Part shown: positions 27,201 to 35,316 of the stretch, one piece after another | Numbering within the stretch: the stretch's first letter is position 1 | How the letters are laid out: the number at the start of each line of letters is the position of its first letter | Assembly: GCA_016706565.1 (NCBI GenBank) | Contig: JADJJI010000004.1 | Location: 62,001 to 126,000 of the forward strand | Source: Piscinibacter sp. | GTDB lineage: Bacteria; Pseudomonadota; Gammaproteobacteria; Burkholderiales; Burkholderiaceae_C | Direction of reading: 5' to 3' | Length of the DNA stretch: 64,000 nt | Translations under genes and position numbers: made by a program | The notes under the pieces: model-generated | Databases searched by the model: none | What the model was told of the DNA's origin: nothing | Seen by the model: the letters and a program-made list of their open reading frames with translations, nothing else

Positions 27201-28933
27201 GACAGCCCGGCGGCGAACCAGAAGGTGCCCTTCTGCATCGGGAAATAGCTGCCCAGTGCGCGCAGCTGCGTCATCGGGTCGCTGGGCGTGGCGGCGATGT
27301 CCAGCGCCTGGATCAGCGGGTAGTCGCCGAAGTTGGAGAGCTCGGTGGGCACCACCAGCCGGCGGTTGATGCCGAAGCCGCCGCCGATGCCGGTGAGGAA
27401 GAAGGCCGGCGGCCCGCCGATCGGCCCGTTGACCGCGCCGATGGCGAAGAAGGCGGTGAACTTCTGGCCGTTGCTCTCGCCCTCGCCGTAGCCGCCGTAG
27501 ACGGTCAGGCCATAGACCGCGAAGCGGCCGAGCAGCATGCCCAGGTACTCGATGCCCTGCGGCGTGGTCTGCTTGAGCAGCCCGCCGGCGAGCGTGACGC
27601 CGGCCATGTCCGCCGACACCGCCAGGCCGGCGAGATCGATCGCCCAGCTCGCCGGATTGAAGAAGTCGTTGTTGCCGACGATGTAGGTGATCTGCAGGTC
27701 GTCGACCGCGCAGGTCAGGCCGAACATCGACACCGAGCCGTCCATCAGCAGCGAGATGCGCTCGAGGCGGCCCTGCGGCATGGTCGCGCCGAAGCCGATC
27801 TGCTCGAGGTAGAGTGGGCCGAAGCCCTTCTGGATGGCGATCCACCACGGCCCGGTGCCGTCGCCGGCAGACAGCGACACCTGCACCGCCCCGCCGTTGT
27901 GGACCTGAATCGCGAGCGCCGGCGAGAACGCCGGCTTGGGCGGCGTGGGCCCGGTGTCGCGCATGATGCCCTGCGCGATGCCGTTCTCGCCCTGCGCGCC
28001 CGAGGCCGAGACGGCGAGATTGGCAAACTGCAGCTGCACGCCGCCGCTCTTCGCGCCGCCGGAGTCGATCACGGCGTAGGCATGCAGCGCGATCGATTCG
28101 AGCGTGATGCCGGCGTCGAGCAGCGGCCCGGACGACTTGCCCACGCGCAGGCCCAGGCCGTCGACGACCAGGCTGGGCTCGAAGCGCAGCGTCCCGCCGT
28201 CCGGGATGAAGCCAATGAACAGGCCGCCGGAGCCGCCCGAACTCGGCGTGATCCAGTCGTTGTCGTTCTCGAGCCAGAGCATCACGTCGCCGCTGAGCAG
28301 CTCGAAGCGATCGGCAACGCCGACACGCAGGCCGATCGTCTGCGTGTCGGGGTGCTTCAGGAAGGCCAGTTCCAGGTCGCCCACCGGGATGGTGATGCCG
28401 GCCGAGGCGATGTTGCCGAACAGCTTCTGGATGCGCGCGAGCAGGGTGCCCGGGTTGAACACGTTGGCGATGAGCTGCGTCGGGTTCGGCACGTCGGCGA
28501 GCACGACGCCCTGCAGCAGGAAGCGCACGTCCTTGCCGATGGTTCCCACATCGGTGTCGAGCAGGTCCTTCACCGCCTGCTGTGCCATCGCGACCGCGGC
28601 CACCAGGTCGGCCACCACCTCGACGATGCGCAGCGCCACCTGCGCCGGGTCGGCGGTGGCGACCGCGCTGGCCAGCGCGCCGTTGCTGGCGACGAGGTCG
28701 AACTGCGCGGTGTCGAGCGTCCAGCGCGCGGCGAAGTGCTGAGTGGCGTTGGCCGACAGGCCGACCATCACGCGGCGCCCGCCGGCCGGGTTCAGGCCCG
28801 CGGCGATGCTGGCGAAGGGCCGCAGCATCACGCCGCCGGCGTCGATCTCGGCCGGGCCGATGGCCAGGCTCAGTTCATCCAGCCCCGCGGCGCTGATCGC
28901 CAGCGTCGCCCCGAGTGTCTGGATGCCCGGCAC
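24299..28933 (-). CDS. DUF6603-type giant protein (1544 aa), possibly the 3' half of a split gene
   Basis: The central region (about residues 390-820) matches my recollection of the DUF6603 signature: GYGEGESNGQKFTAFFAIGA, GGYHPDFHRDGYPVVPRLGL (from about residue 677), SYFALTSEALMAGG and a DPFHYDVSAYARIAAGV block. It consists of regular amphipathic beta strands. The C-terminal 700 residues are Ala-rich with a basic tail (ARTSARKTGGRR). The only start available at the 5' end is a GTG at 28933 with no visible ribosome site, 59 bases inside the upstream gene. In-frame sequence just before it (ALPRIAVPGIQTLGATLAIS) still looks protein-like up to a TGA at 28952-28954. A frameshifted fusion with the 1761-aa gene is therefore likely. 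No signal peptide seen. Confidence 0.78.
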   Translation of the reverse strand: MPGIQTLGATLAISAAGLDELSLAIGPAEIDAGGVMLRPFASIAAGLNPAGGRRVMVGLSANATQHFAARWTLDTAQFDLVASNGALASAVATADPAQVALRIVEVVADLVAAVAMAQQAVKDLLDTDVGTIGKDVRFLLQGVVLADVPNPTQLIANVFNPGTLLARIQKLFGNIASAGITIPVGDLELAFLKHPDTQTIGLRVGVADRFELLSGDVMLWLENDNDWITPSSGGSGGLFIGFIPDGGTLRFEPSLVVDGLGLRVGKSSGPLLDAGITLESIALHAYAVIDSGGAKSGGVQLQFANLAVSASGAQGENGIAQGIMRDTGPTPPKPAFSPALAIQVHNGGAVQVSLSAGDGTGPWWIAIQKGFGPLYLEQIGFGATMPQGRLERISLLMDGSVSMFGLTCAVDDLQITYIVGNNDFFNPASWAIDLAGLAVSADMAGVTLAGGLLKQTTPQGIEYLGMLLGRFAVYGLTVYGGYGEGESNGQKFTAFFAIGAVNGPIGGPPAFFLTGIGGGFGINRRLVVPTELSNFGDYPLIQALDIAATPSDPMTQLRALGSYFPMQKGTFWFAAGLSFNSFALVDGIAVVGVQVGDGLDINLLGLARMALPRPQVALVSIELALLVRFSSSEGVLWVQGQLTDNSWLLYKDIKLTGGFAYVIWFKGEKSGEFVLTMGGYHPDFHRDGYPVVPRLGLRWSIGDNIVIKAGSYFALTSEALMAGGDFEASAHFGPAWAEVKFGAHGIVFFDPFHYDVSAYARIAAGVTIDTWIFGEITISVSLGARIHVLGPDFRGSVTFEVGPIELTFEFGGSGQEQKQPISADAFITKYLEAADSGKARPHALMTNTGALPAKGEDSTPDGSSSRPFVVVVEFSMTFTSTVPATRINRVLAPAAITTTTHAPSRAIGVAPMERSDVVPTIRLTWLRDGVALPYPFIDTVRPFGRFPVGVWGPPQDANNRQVPKAEMLEALSELDLVCRAVPSGGGPEIPYYQVEINKRLPLPFTRSALDVAKLRTLASDVTTLLAPAGDTATAFDAATKFLKSRATPTALAALRGERQAPPRLGTLTEGIETPVSTTIPEIAERPPAKVYDHFIDAPIAVGLLSGATVGIAVAAKAKTTVKGSERAWRIAPPTLASVEAQRSRSIAARLVLTDTPAQATARNERIARSGTLVAAQSVPPTAVAHGATALVARAGAALAAPLADFNAALAVGRNLRAARAADAGAALAAGQTVVLKLPNAHADALPDGERPKLAVAGAPARVVMLGHGGRRLADTLLGQAGAASTIEVTRGTERIVAIGQGAGAQASRIGLAGWHAGLQMPYAGHATAIGPGCVVHVNGERLALHRERLDAGWVSGAELARGTSTLSTTFAGAPRTVVVVLDDPASAGDPLDGRQLLLGLDGATRALDRAGREKPPVLLAMDNRSVLAYDVVPEGEAPVVVTIASQDGWSLVGVMASAEVDATGAVALVSSRGLDAALQPFATTSATEVAPPSRLAWIGPTRSRDERTTAKARAQGGVAVAALMRRQAARTTARTSARKTGGRR

Positions 28934-31900
28934 TGCAATGCGAGGGAGCGCTCAACGACACCCGCCCGGCCGACGGGTTCCAGGCCAGCGTGACACCTTC
29001 GACGGTGATGCTGATCTGATTGGACGTGGCCGCGGCGCTCACCCCTGCGGGCAGGAAGTCGTCGACCAGCGGCGCGAGCGTGGCCAGGCCGGTGCTGACG
29101 ATCGAGGGCACGGCGGCGGTGAGCGCGCCCACCGGGTTGGCGGCCCAGGCACGCAGCGCGTCGGCGTCGAACTTCTTCGTCGGCGAGCCCTTGCGCAGCG
29201 CGAGCGCGTCGCCCACGGTGCGCACCAGGTCGCCCGGCGTGCCGGCGATCTCGGCGAGGCGGTCGAGCAGGAACGGCAGCGCCGCGGCGGCCGCATCGGA
29301 CAGCGAGCCCAGGCCGGCGAAGGGCAGCAGGCGGATGTCGGCGCCGGTGGCCGGGCGCAGGAAGACTTCGAGCCCCGCGCTGCCGATGCGCGCGTAGACG
29401 GCCTGGCGGCCGGGCGTGTCGCCGTCGAGGCCGACATGGGTTTCGAGGCCCACGCGCGGCGCGCCGCTGGTCCCCACCGTGAGGCTGGCGCCGACGCCGC
29501 CGGACAGGCGCGCGGTGACGCCGTTGGGCGCGGTCCATGTGGACGGGTCGACCTGCAGCGTGAGCCGCGCGCCCGGGCCATCGGCCGCCACCGCGAGGCT
29601 CACGCCCTTGGCCAGCGCGAGGGGATCGCCGTTCGCGGGCAACTGGCCGATCAGCGGGCGCAAGGCATCGAACAGCGCCTGGATCTTCAACGGGTTGGCG
29701 GCCAGCGAGCCGGCGCTGCGCAACCAGCCGGCCGGGTCGGCGATCAGGCCGGCGAGCGGCCGCAGCGCGCGCTCGGCGTCGCTGGCCACGCCGGCGAGCA
29801 GGCCCAGCGCATCGAGCGCCGCGTCGATCGCCGGGCGCGCCGCGGCGTCGGCACGCCGCATCACCTCCAGCGCCACATGGGCACCGAGGCTGGGCGCGGC
29901 CTGCGCGAGCATTCGTGCCAGCGCCTGGCCATCGGGCGCCGGCCACAGCGCCGCGACCTCGCTGCTGCCGCCGCTGCGATGCCACAGCAGCGAGACGCGC
30001 AGCGGGTTCAGGTCGAGCTGCAACTGCAGGCCGCCCACCGTGGGCAGCGCGGCATCGGGGCCGAAGCGCAGCTGGCCGGAGAGTGCGCTCGGTGAAGCGC
30101 TGAGGTCCGCCTGCCAGCCGAAGCGGCCGAGCGCACTGCCGCCGCCTTGCACGCGCACGGTCTGCGTGGGCAGGTCGATGCTGGCACCCAGCGGGCCGAG
30201 CAGCGCATTGAGCGACGTCGAGACCGAAGCGCCCGCCGAAGCCAGCCGCTGCCGCAGCAGGCCCGCCGGGTCGTGCACCAACTGATCGACGGCATCGCCG
30301 ACCACGCTGCCATTGGCGGCGATCAGGCCGAGCGCCTTGAGCAGGTTGCCAAGTGCGAGCGAGGCGGTGCCGCCCAGGTCGGCGGTCAAGCGCTGCATCG
30401 CCGCGGCGAGCAGCACGCGCGCTTCAGGCAGCAGCGGAACGGCGTCGTCGTCGAGGTTGCCGAGCGCGAGCGCTTCCCACGACTGGCCGAACACGCGGCC
30501 GTCGTGCAGCACCAGGCGCGCGCTGCCGGGCGAGCTGCCGTCCAGCGGCAGCGTGAGGTCGGCCGAGACGGCGCGCAGCTCGAGTTCGGGCGACGACGCG
30601 AGCCAGCCGAGCCGGTCGCCCAGGCGAAGCTGCACGCGCAGCACGCGAGAGACGTCGATGCCGCTGCCTTCGTCGAAGGCGAACAGCTGCAGCTCGGCGC
30701 GGCCGCTGATGAGCACCGTGCCGGTGGCATCTTCCGGCAGCACCCAGCGCAGGCCGGCGTGCACACCGGTGGCCTCGGGCAGCGGCGTGGCGGCGCGCTC
30801 GCGGGCACGCTGCGCGAGGCCGGCGGCGACGATCGCGGTGAGTGCCGCATCGACCTGGCTCGGCGACACCTCGCCGAACTGCGCTACCACCGCGAGGCCG
30901 GCACGTGGCGCGTCGGGCGGCGCGAGGGCAGGGCGCAGGTCGGCGGCGGGGTCGGCCAGCGGGGCCAGCTCCATCAGCGCGGCGACGAGCTGGCGGCCCA
31001 GCGCAAGGTCGGTGTCGTCCGGCTCGCCATCGGCGTCGGGCATCAGGCGCTGCAGCAGGCGCAGCGCATCGGCGGTGGGCTGCACGCTCAGCGCCGTCAG
31101 CGATACCGGCGACAGCGGCGTGCCGAGCAGCACGAGGTCGGTGACCACCGGCTGTGCCTGCGCTGCCACGCGTGCGGCATGGCCGGCGCCGTGCAGCGCC
31201 ACCAGCGCGACGTCGGTGCTCACGCCGACGAAGGCATCGAGCACGCGGGCCAGGCGCGCCGCCTGTTCCGGCGTGCCATCGGTGCTGCTGCCGCTGGCTC
31301 GGCAATCGGCGCGCGTGCCGAGCGCGACGAACCAGTCGCCCGTGGCTGCCGCAGGTGCGGGGAACATTGTCGCGGCCAGGCCGGCCTGCGTGAGATCGAT
31401 GCGCCGATCGGCCGGCGCATCGGGCCAGGCCTGCGCGCCGATCGCCACGTGGACCGTGGTCGTCGGCACGCGGCCGGTGAGGTCTTCGAGGTCGATCTGC
31501 CCGAACAGCTGCGCGGCGGCCAGGCCCGTGCGCCGCAGCGTGATGCCTGCCGGCGCCACGGGCGGCGGCACGATGCGGCCGTCGCCGCCGATCCAGCGCT
31601 GCACGATCGCGTCCAGGCCGGCGGCGAGGTCGCGGCCCTCGATCAGCTCGCGCACATCGCTCGCCACCTCGGACTCGGCCTGCAGCGCGGCGACCAGGGC
31701 CGCGCTGCCCAGGCCCGGCTGGCCGGGGCGCCAGTTCTGCAAGGCCGGCGAGGCGGCGACGAGCCGCGGCTCCAGCCCGGCCGGCGGGAACCACACCGCG
31801 ATGTTCGGCAGGCCGTCGGCGATGGCCAGGCGGTAGGGGTCGTCCGGGTGGCCGGTGCCCTCGATCACGCCGCGCGCCGCACCGGCGCCGCCGAACAGAT

Positions 31901-34160
31901 CGGCCACCAGCGCGAGCGCGCGCGGGCCGAGCTCGCTCATGGCGAGTTGCGGCAGCCAGGCGCGCAACGCGGCCTCGGGTGACGTGACGATGTCGGCCAG
32001 GCGCAGGCGAGCGAGGTCGAGCGACTCGCCGCTGGTGTCGGCCGCCTGCTCGAGCCAGCCGAGCGCGTGCACCACGTCGCCGAGCGTGCCGCCGATGAGT
32101 GCGCCGAGGCGCCCGACCAGCGCCTGCACGCCATCCCAGGCCTCGGGCGGCAGCGTCACGCTGCCGTCGCTGCCGATCACCGGCAGGCTGACCGGCAGCA
32201 CGAGATCACCGGTCTCCAGCGAGAGCGAAGGCGCGCTGACGTTCGCCGCCAACCCTGCCTGCGGTGACCACGCCAGGCGCAGCCCGACATGCTCGGCGCT
32301 GAAGGCGACACCATCCGCCAGTTCGAGCCGCGCGCGTGGCGGGTTGACGCCGCGCTGGCGCGCCGTGAGCGTGGCCTCCACGCCGGGGAGCAGGCTGGCG
32401 CTGCGCGCGGCGAGGTCGATGCGAGCGAGCGTGGCGCCGAAACGCGTCTGCAGCACGGTGCAGTGCTGGCCCAGCGAGTCGTCGCTGATGGCCGCGGTCA
32501 GGCCGATGTTCAGCACCGGGCCGCTGGCCGAGACTTCGAGTTGCAGCGGGCCGATCAAGGGCAGCGTCCACGGCACGTCGGAGGAGCCGTCGCCCTGCAC
32601 GACGGCGAGGGCCTTGTCGGCATCGGTCAGCGCCGTGCGCAGCGCGCCGAGCACGGCGCGCGCCGCAGCGGGTACGGTGACCAGCTGCTGCCAGTAGCCG
32701 CCGATGGTGGGCAGGGGGTCGGCCATCAGCGCGGGCAGCGTGACGGCGGTGACGCCCGCCGGCGCGTCCAGGCCGATCAGTTGGCGCACCACGCCGAGCG
32801 CATCGCCCAGGCCGCCGAGCAGCAGGTTGGCGATGTCGCCCACCGTGTTGCCGACGGCATCCATCACCGCATCGGGCGAGGTGAGGTCGAGCGTGGCGTA
32901 ACCGTGCTCGCCCAGCGTCACCGTGTCGGCGGCGAGCACGAAGTTCAGCCGCCGTTCGCCGTCGAGCGCGAAGCCGATGCGCAGCGTGTCGGCATGGGCC
33001 GGCATCGGGTTGGTGATGTCGAGGATGGGGCTGCCCGCGCGGCCGGCCACCGCCCACAGGCCGAGGCTCGGCAACGCGAACGCCGCGCCGGTGACGAGGT
33101 CGATGCGGAACAGCTCGGCGCGCGCCTCGACACGCGCGTCGGCGTCGCCGAGTTCGATGCCGAGCGTGGGCGTGAGCCGGGTGTTGCCGCTGGGCCCGCT
33201 GTCCACGCGCATGCCCAGCGTGAGCGTGGCGTCGCCGAGATCGAACTCGACCGTGTCGCCCACACGGGCACCGCCGATCAGCGTCGCCATGTGGCCCAGC
33301 CAGTCATTGCGCGGGCCGGTCTGCGTGAGCAGGCCGCGCACCCAGTCGGCGATGGCGAGCACGCCGCGCGTGGGCAGTTCGGTGATCGGGAAGTCGGGCA
33401 CCGCGTCGCCGTTCTTCAGGCCGAGCAGGCCGGCCAGCGCGGCGAGCCTGGGGTCGGCCGTCAGCGCATCGGCCTGCGCTTTGAGCAGCGACATCACCAG
33501 GTCGAGCAGCGCATCGTCGAGCTCGTCGGCGCCGTCGGCCGACACGCGCACGTCGCGCGGCGAAGGCGCGCCGGGCAGTTGCAGCCCGGTCAGCGCGAGG
33601 GCGAACACCGGGCCCTTGGTGTCGCTGGGCGAGGTGGGCAGGTCGACGTCGATGCCGATGCCGCCCAGCCGTGCCTGGCCCGGGACTGCCGGACTCGCGT
33701 CGACGGTGATCGCCGTGCCGATGCGGATGCGCCCGCCCACCGAGCCGAGCAGCAGCGGCTGGCTCACGCTCGGCCCGCCGTTCTTGTGCGCGCGGAACAG
33801 CGGCACCGCCAGCGTGGTGGCGGAGGCCGGGTCGGTGGTGCGCAAGCGCAGGCCCAGGCCGATGTGCAGGCCGTCGGGCTGGCTCTCGTCGACGGTGACG
33901 GCCACGCTCATCGGCGGGTCGGCCAGATTGACGATGGGCAGCCACACCACGCCGGCTTCGGTGCTGCGGTCGGCGCCGCCCATGGCCTCGTCGACGAAGG
34001 CGATCAGCGCATCGCGCTGCGCCGGGTCGGCGAGCATGTTCTTCAGGAAATCCTCGGGCCGCGCGAACCAGCCCTGGTTGGGGCTGCCGTCGGCCTTGAA
34101 GATGCCCAGCGCCTTGGCCAGGTTGCCGAGGACGCCGAGGTCTCCTGCGCCGAAGCTCAT
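28875..34160 (-). CDS. Giant modular protein (1761 aa), unknown function, probably frameshifted at its 3' end
   Basis: Start fixed by ATGA overlap with the 212-aa gene (34157-34160). It is built from repeating alpha/beta modules. An LGNLAKALGIFKADGS segment near residue 12 recurs as LGNLLKALGLIAANGS near residue 1265, and short helices of the type DPAGLLRQRL recur (ARPEDFLKNML, VHDPAGLLRQRL, IADPAGWLRSAG), each followed by long runs of amphipathic beta strands. Residues about 939-1025 resemble an alpha/beta-hydrolase core, but the elbow reads LHGAGHAA without a serine. The last 25 residues (after GRVSLS) look out of frame, whereas the protein-like sequence continues in the next gene's frame. 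No signal peptide or membrane span. Confidence 0.78.
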   Translation of the reverse strand: MSFGAGDLGVLGNLAKALGIFKADGSPNQGWFARPEDFLKNMLADPAQRDALIAFVDEAMGGADRSTEAGVVWLPIVNLADPPMSVAVTVDESQPDGLHIGLGLRLRTTDPASATTLAVPLFRAHKNGGPSVSQPLLLGSVGGRIRIGTAITVDASPAVPGQARLGGIGIDVDLPTSPSDTKGPVFALALTGLQLPGAPSPRDVRVSADGADELDDALLDLVMSLLKAQADALTADPRLAALAGLLGLKNGDAVPDFPITELPTRGVLAIADWVRGLLTQTGPRNDWLGHMATLIGGARVGDTVEFDLGDATLTLGMRVDSGPSGNTRLTPTLGIELGDADARVEARAELFRIDLVTGAAFALPSLGLWAVAGRAGSPILDITNPMPAHADTLRIGFALDGERRLNFVLAADTVTLGEHGYATLDLTSPDAVMDAVGNTVGDIANLLLGGLGDALGVVRQLIGLDAPAGVTAVTLPALMADPLPTIGGYWQQLVTVPAAARAVLGALRTALTDADKALAVVQGDGSSDVPWTLPLIGPLQLEVSASGPVLNIGLTAAISDDSLGQHCTVLQTRFGATLARIDLAARSASLLPGVEATLTARQRGVNPPRARLELADGVAFSAEHVGLRLAWSPQAGLAANVSAPSLSLETGDLVLPVSLPVIGSDGSVTLPPEAWDGVQALVGRLGALIGGTLGDVVHALGWLEQAADTSGESLDLARLRLADIVTSPEAALRAWLPQLAMSELGPRALALVADLFGGAGAARGVIEGTGHPDDPYRLAIADGLPNIAVWFPPAGLEPRLVAASPALQNWRPGQPGLGSAALVAALQAESEVASDVRELIEGRDLAAGLDAIVQRWIGGDGRIVPPPVAPAGITLRRTGLAAAQLFGQIDLEDLTGRVPTTTVHVAIGAQAWPDAPADRRIDLTQAGLAATMFPAPAAATGDWFVALGTRADCRASGSSTDGTPEQAARLARVLDAFVGVSTDVALVALHGAGHAARVAAQAQPVVTDLVLLGTPLSPVSLTALSVQPTADALRLLQRLMPDADGEPDDTDLALGRQLVAALMELAPLADPAADLRPALAPPDAPRAGLAVVAQFGEVSPSQVDAALTAIVAAGLAQRARERAATPLPEATGVHAGLRWVLPEDATGTVLISGRAELQLFAFDEGSGIDVSRVLRVQLRLGDRLGWLASSPELELRAVSADLTLPLDGSSPGSARLVLHDGRVFGQSWEALALGNLDDDAVPLLPEARVLLAAAMQRLTADLGGTASLALGNLLKALGLIAANGSVVGDAVDQLVHDPAGLLRQRLASAGASVSTSLNALLGPLGASIDLPTQTVRVQGGGSALGRFGWQADLSASPSALSGQLRFGPDAALPTVGGLQLQLDLNPLRVSLLWHRSGGSSEVAALWPAPDGQALARMLAQAAPSLGAHVALEVMRRADAAARPAIDAALDALGLLAGVASDAERALRPLAGLIADPAGWLRSAGSLAANPLKIQALFDALRPLIGQLPANGDPLALAKGVSLAVAADGPGARLTLQVDPSTWTAPNGVTARLSGGVGASLTVGTSGAPRVGLETHVGLDGDTPGRQAVYARIGSAGLEVFLRPATGADIRLLPFAGLGSLSDAAAAALPFLLDRLAEIAGTPGDLVRTVGDALALRKGSPTKKFDADALRAWAANPVGALTAAVPSIVSTGLATLAPLVDDFLPAGVSAAATSNQISITVEGVTLAWNPSAGRVSLSAPSHCSAGHPDTRGDAGDQRRGAG

Positions 34161-34795
34161 GGCAGCTTCCCGATCTTCGTCGACGACTTCAAGGTGCTCG
34201 ACCCGGCGAAACGGTGCCGCGCCATCGGCACGATCTCGATGCCGCGGCCGGTGACCGCGATCTCCACCGGCACGAGCAGGTTGCCGCGCTGGTCTTTCCC
34301 CGTGGCCGCGGCGATGCCGGTCACCAGATCGAGCACGCATTGCCAGGCGAAGGCCACCAGCGCGTCACCCCAGGTGGACACGATGATGTCGGGCCCGTTC
34401 GGTCGGCGCGCCGCCGCGGCATAGAGGCCCGCGGGCTGCGTGGGCGAGCCCACGGCGAACAGCAGTTCGATCGACGCCGGGCCTGTTTGGTCGCAGCGCA
34501 CCGGGATGCCGATGCGGATCAGGCCGGTCGACAGCTTCACGTCCACCTCGGCGAACATCACCGCCAGCTCGTTCTCGCCCTCGACCCAGACCACCTCATT
34601 GCGCTTGCTGGGCCGGAAGAAGCCCGCCGCGCGGCGCGCCGCCACGCGCAGCAGTTCGGCGCTGCGGCCGGCCTCGATGAACACCGGCTTGAAGACCTCG
34701 CCCTCGGCCATCGGCCGGGTGGCGGCGGGCAAGCGTTGAGCGCGGCGCTCGGCCTCGACGAAGCGGGCGAACTCGGGGGCGACGGTGTCTGCCAT
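34157..34795 (-). CDS. Unknown protein (212 aa), second gene of the giant-protein cluster
   Basis: The second of two nearby ATGs (34795) is preferred: the GCAGGA ribosome site abuts the first ATG but sits nine bases from the second. The protein begins MADTVAPEFARFVEAERRAQ. It has a helical N-terminus, a conserved-looking AAGFFRPSKRNEVVWVEGENE core (residues about 57-77) and a beta-rich second half with GNLLVPVEIAVTGRGIEIVP. No signal peptide, no membrane segment, no catalytic motif seen. It overlaps the 1761-aa gene by ATGA and could be a chaperone or adaptor for the giant proteins (inference from position only). Confidence 0.8.
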   Translation of the reverse strand: MADTVAPEFARFVEAERRAQRLPAATRPMAEGEVFKPVFIEAGRSAELLRVAARRAAGFFRPSKRNEVVWVEGENELAVMFAEVDVKLSTGLIRIGIPVRCDQTGPASIELLFAVGSPTQPAGLYAAAARRPNGPDIIVSTWGDALVAFAWQCVLDLVTGIAAATGKDQRGNLLVPVEIAVTGRGIEIVPMARHRFAGSSTLKSSTKIGKLP

Positions 34796-34856
34796 GGACG
34801 GCATTCCTGCGGGCTGTGCGTTGGACGCGCGGCGGCTGAAGCGGTGCCGGGGAAGG

Positions 34857-35084
34857 TCAGCGGTCGGCGGCCGGGGCGATCGCTTCGCGGTCGTTGCCGA
34901 AAAGGTGCCTGGCGAACTGCAGCAGCGCGTCGAACATGAACCAGGTGGCCAGGAAGGCCGCGCATTCGAGAGAGAAGCTGTGGAACTTGTAGAAGAGCTC
35001 GGCGATGAGCCACGCCGCCGCGATGGAAGGGAGCTGCTCGATCAGGAGTCGCCGGACGGACAGCATGCGCAGCAAGGTGAACAT
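34857..35084 (-). CDS. Small membrane protein (75 aa) at the head of the giant-protein cluster
   Basis: A strong ribosome site (AAGGAG, six bases before the ATG) supports this short gene. MFTLLRMLSVRRLLIEQLPS is followed by two hydrophobic segments (about residues 19-32 and 38-56), with an acidic C-terminus. It is the first gene of the minus-strand series, 61 bases before the 212-aa gene, and is the only predicted membrane protein in the cluster. It may anchor or signal for the soluble giants; nothing in its sequence shows a specific role. Confidence 0.72.
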   Translation of the reverse strand: MFTLLRMLSVRRLLIEQLPSIAAAWLIAELFYKFHSFSLECAAFLATWFMFDALLQFARHLFGNDREAIAPAADR

Positions 35085-35166
35085 CGGTCACTCCTTGTCT
35101 CGAAGCAGGCGCTGGGGGTGCACGGACTCTAGTTCTGCAAGTGCCGATGCACACCCCTAGCTTCGA

Positions 35167-35180
35167 GCATCGCGCGATGC
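35167..35180. promoter_or_regulatory. 14-bp perfect palindrome in divergent promoter region
   Basis: GCATCGCGCGATGC, a perfect dyad about 85 bases upstream of the 75-aa gene that heads the giant-protein cluster. Position and symmetry suit an operator, but the factor is unknown and GC-rich dyads can arise by chance. Confidence 0.4.
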
Positions 35181-35208
35181 GAAACAGGGGGGAAGAGAGG
35201 CCGCGTCA

Positions 35209-35228
35209 GTTTCATAACGAAATGAAAC
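35209..35228. promoter_or_regulatory. Perfect inverted repeat (7-6-7) between divergent genes
   Basis: GTTTCAT-AACGAA-ATGAAAC. It stands out because it is AT-rich in a very GC-rich background. It lies about 125 bases upstream of the giant-cluster head gene and about 90 bases upstream of the hydrolase-like gene, so it could serve either promoter. Confidence 0.55.
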
Positions 35229-35268
35229 GTGGACATCCACTGCACGGAGGGTGACGTACCGACATGGG

Positions 35269-35282
35269 TTGAGTTCACTCAA
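35269..35282. promoter_or_regulatory. Crp/Fnr-type dyad TTGAG-N4-CTCAA, copy 1
   Basis: TTGAGTTCACTCAA, a perfect dyad with the 5-4-5 layout of Crp/Fnr-family sites (FNR consensus TTGAT-N4-ATCAA). It lies 35 bases before the chosen start of the first hydrolase-like gene, close enough that it might repress rather than activate. A near-identical copy occurs 763 bases downstream at the start of the next gene. Confidence 0.6.
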
Positions 35283-35316
35283 TCCCGTTCCCATCACTGG
35301 CCTCAGGATGGATCAC

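Noticed and set aside
28940..28960. Programmed ribosomal frameshift between the two giant genes
   Set aside because: No slippery heptamer, and no strong hairpin seen directly after it; a simple indel explains the data better.
25019..28993. Plus-strand open frame of about 1320 codons opposite the DUF6603-type gene
   Set aside because: Antisense shadow; the minus-strand frame has recognisable conserved blocks and coupled gene starts.
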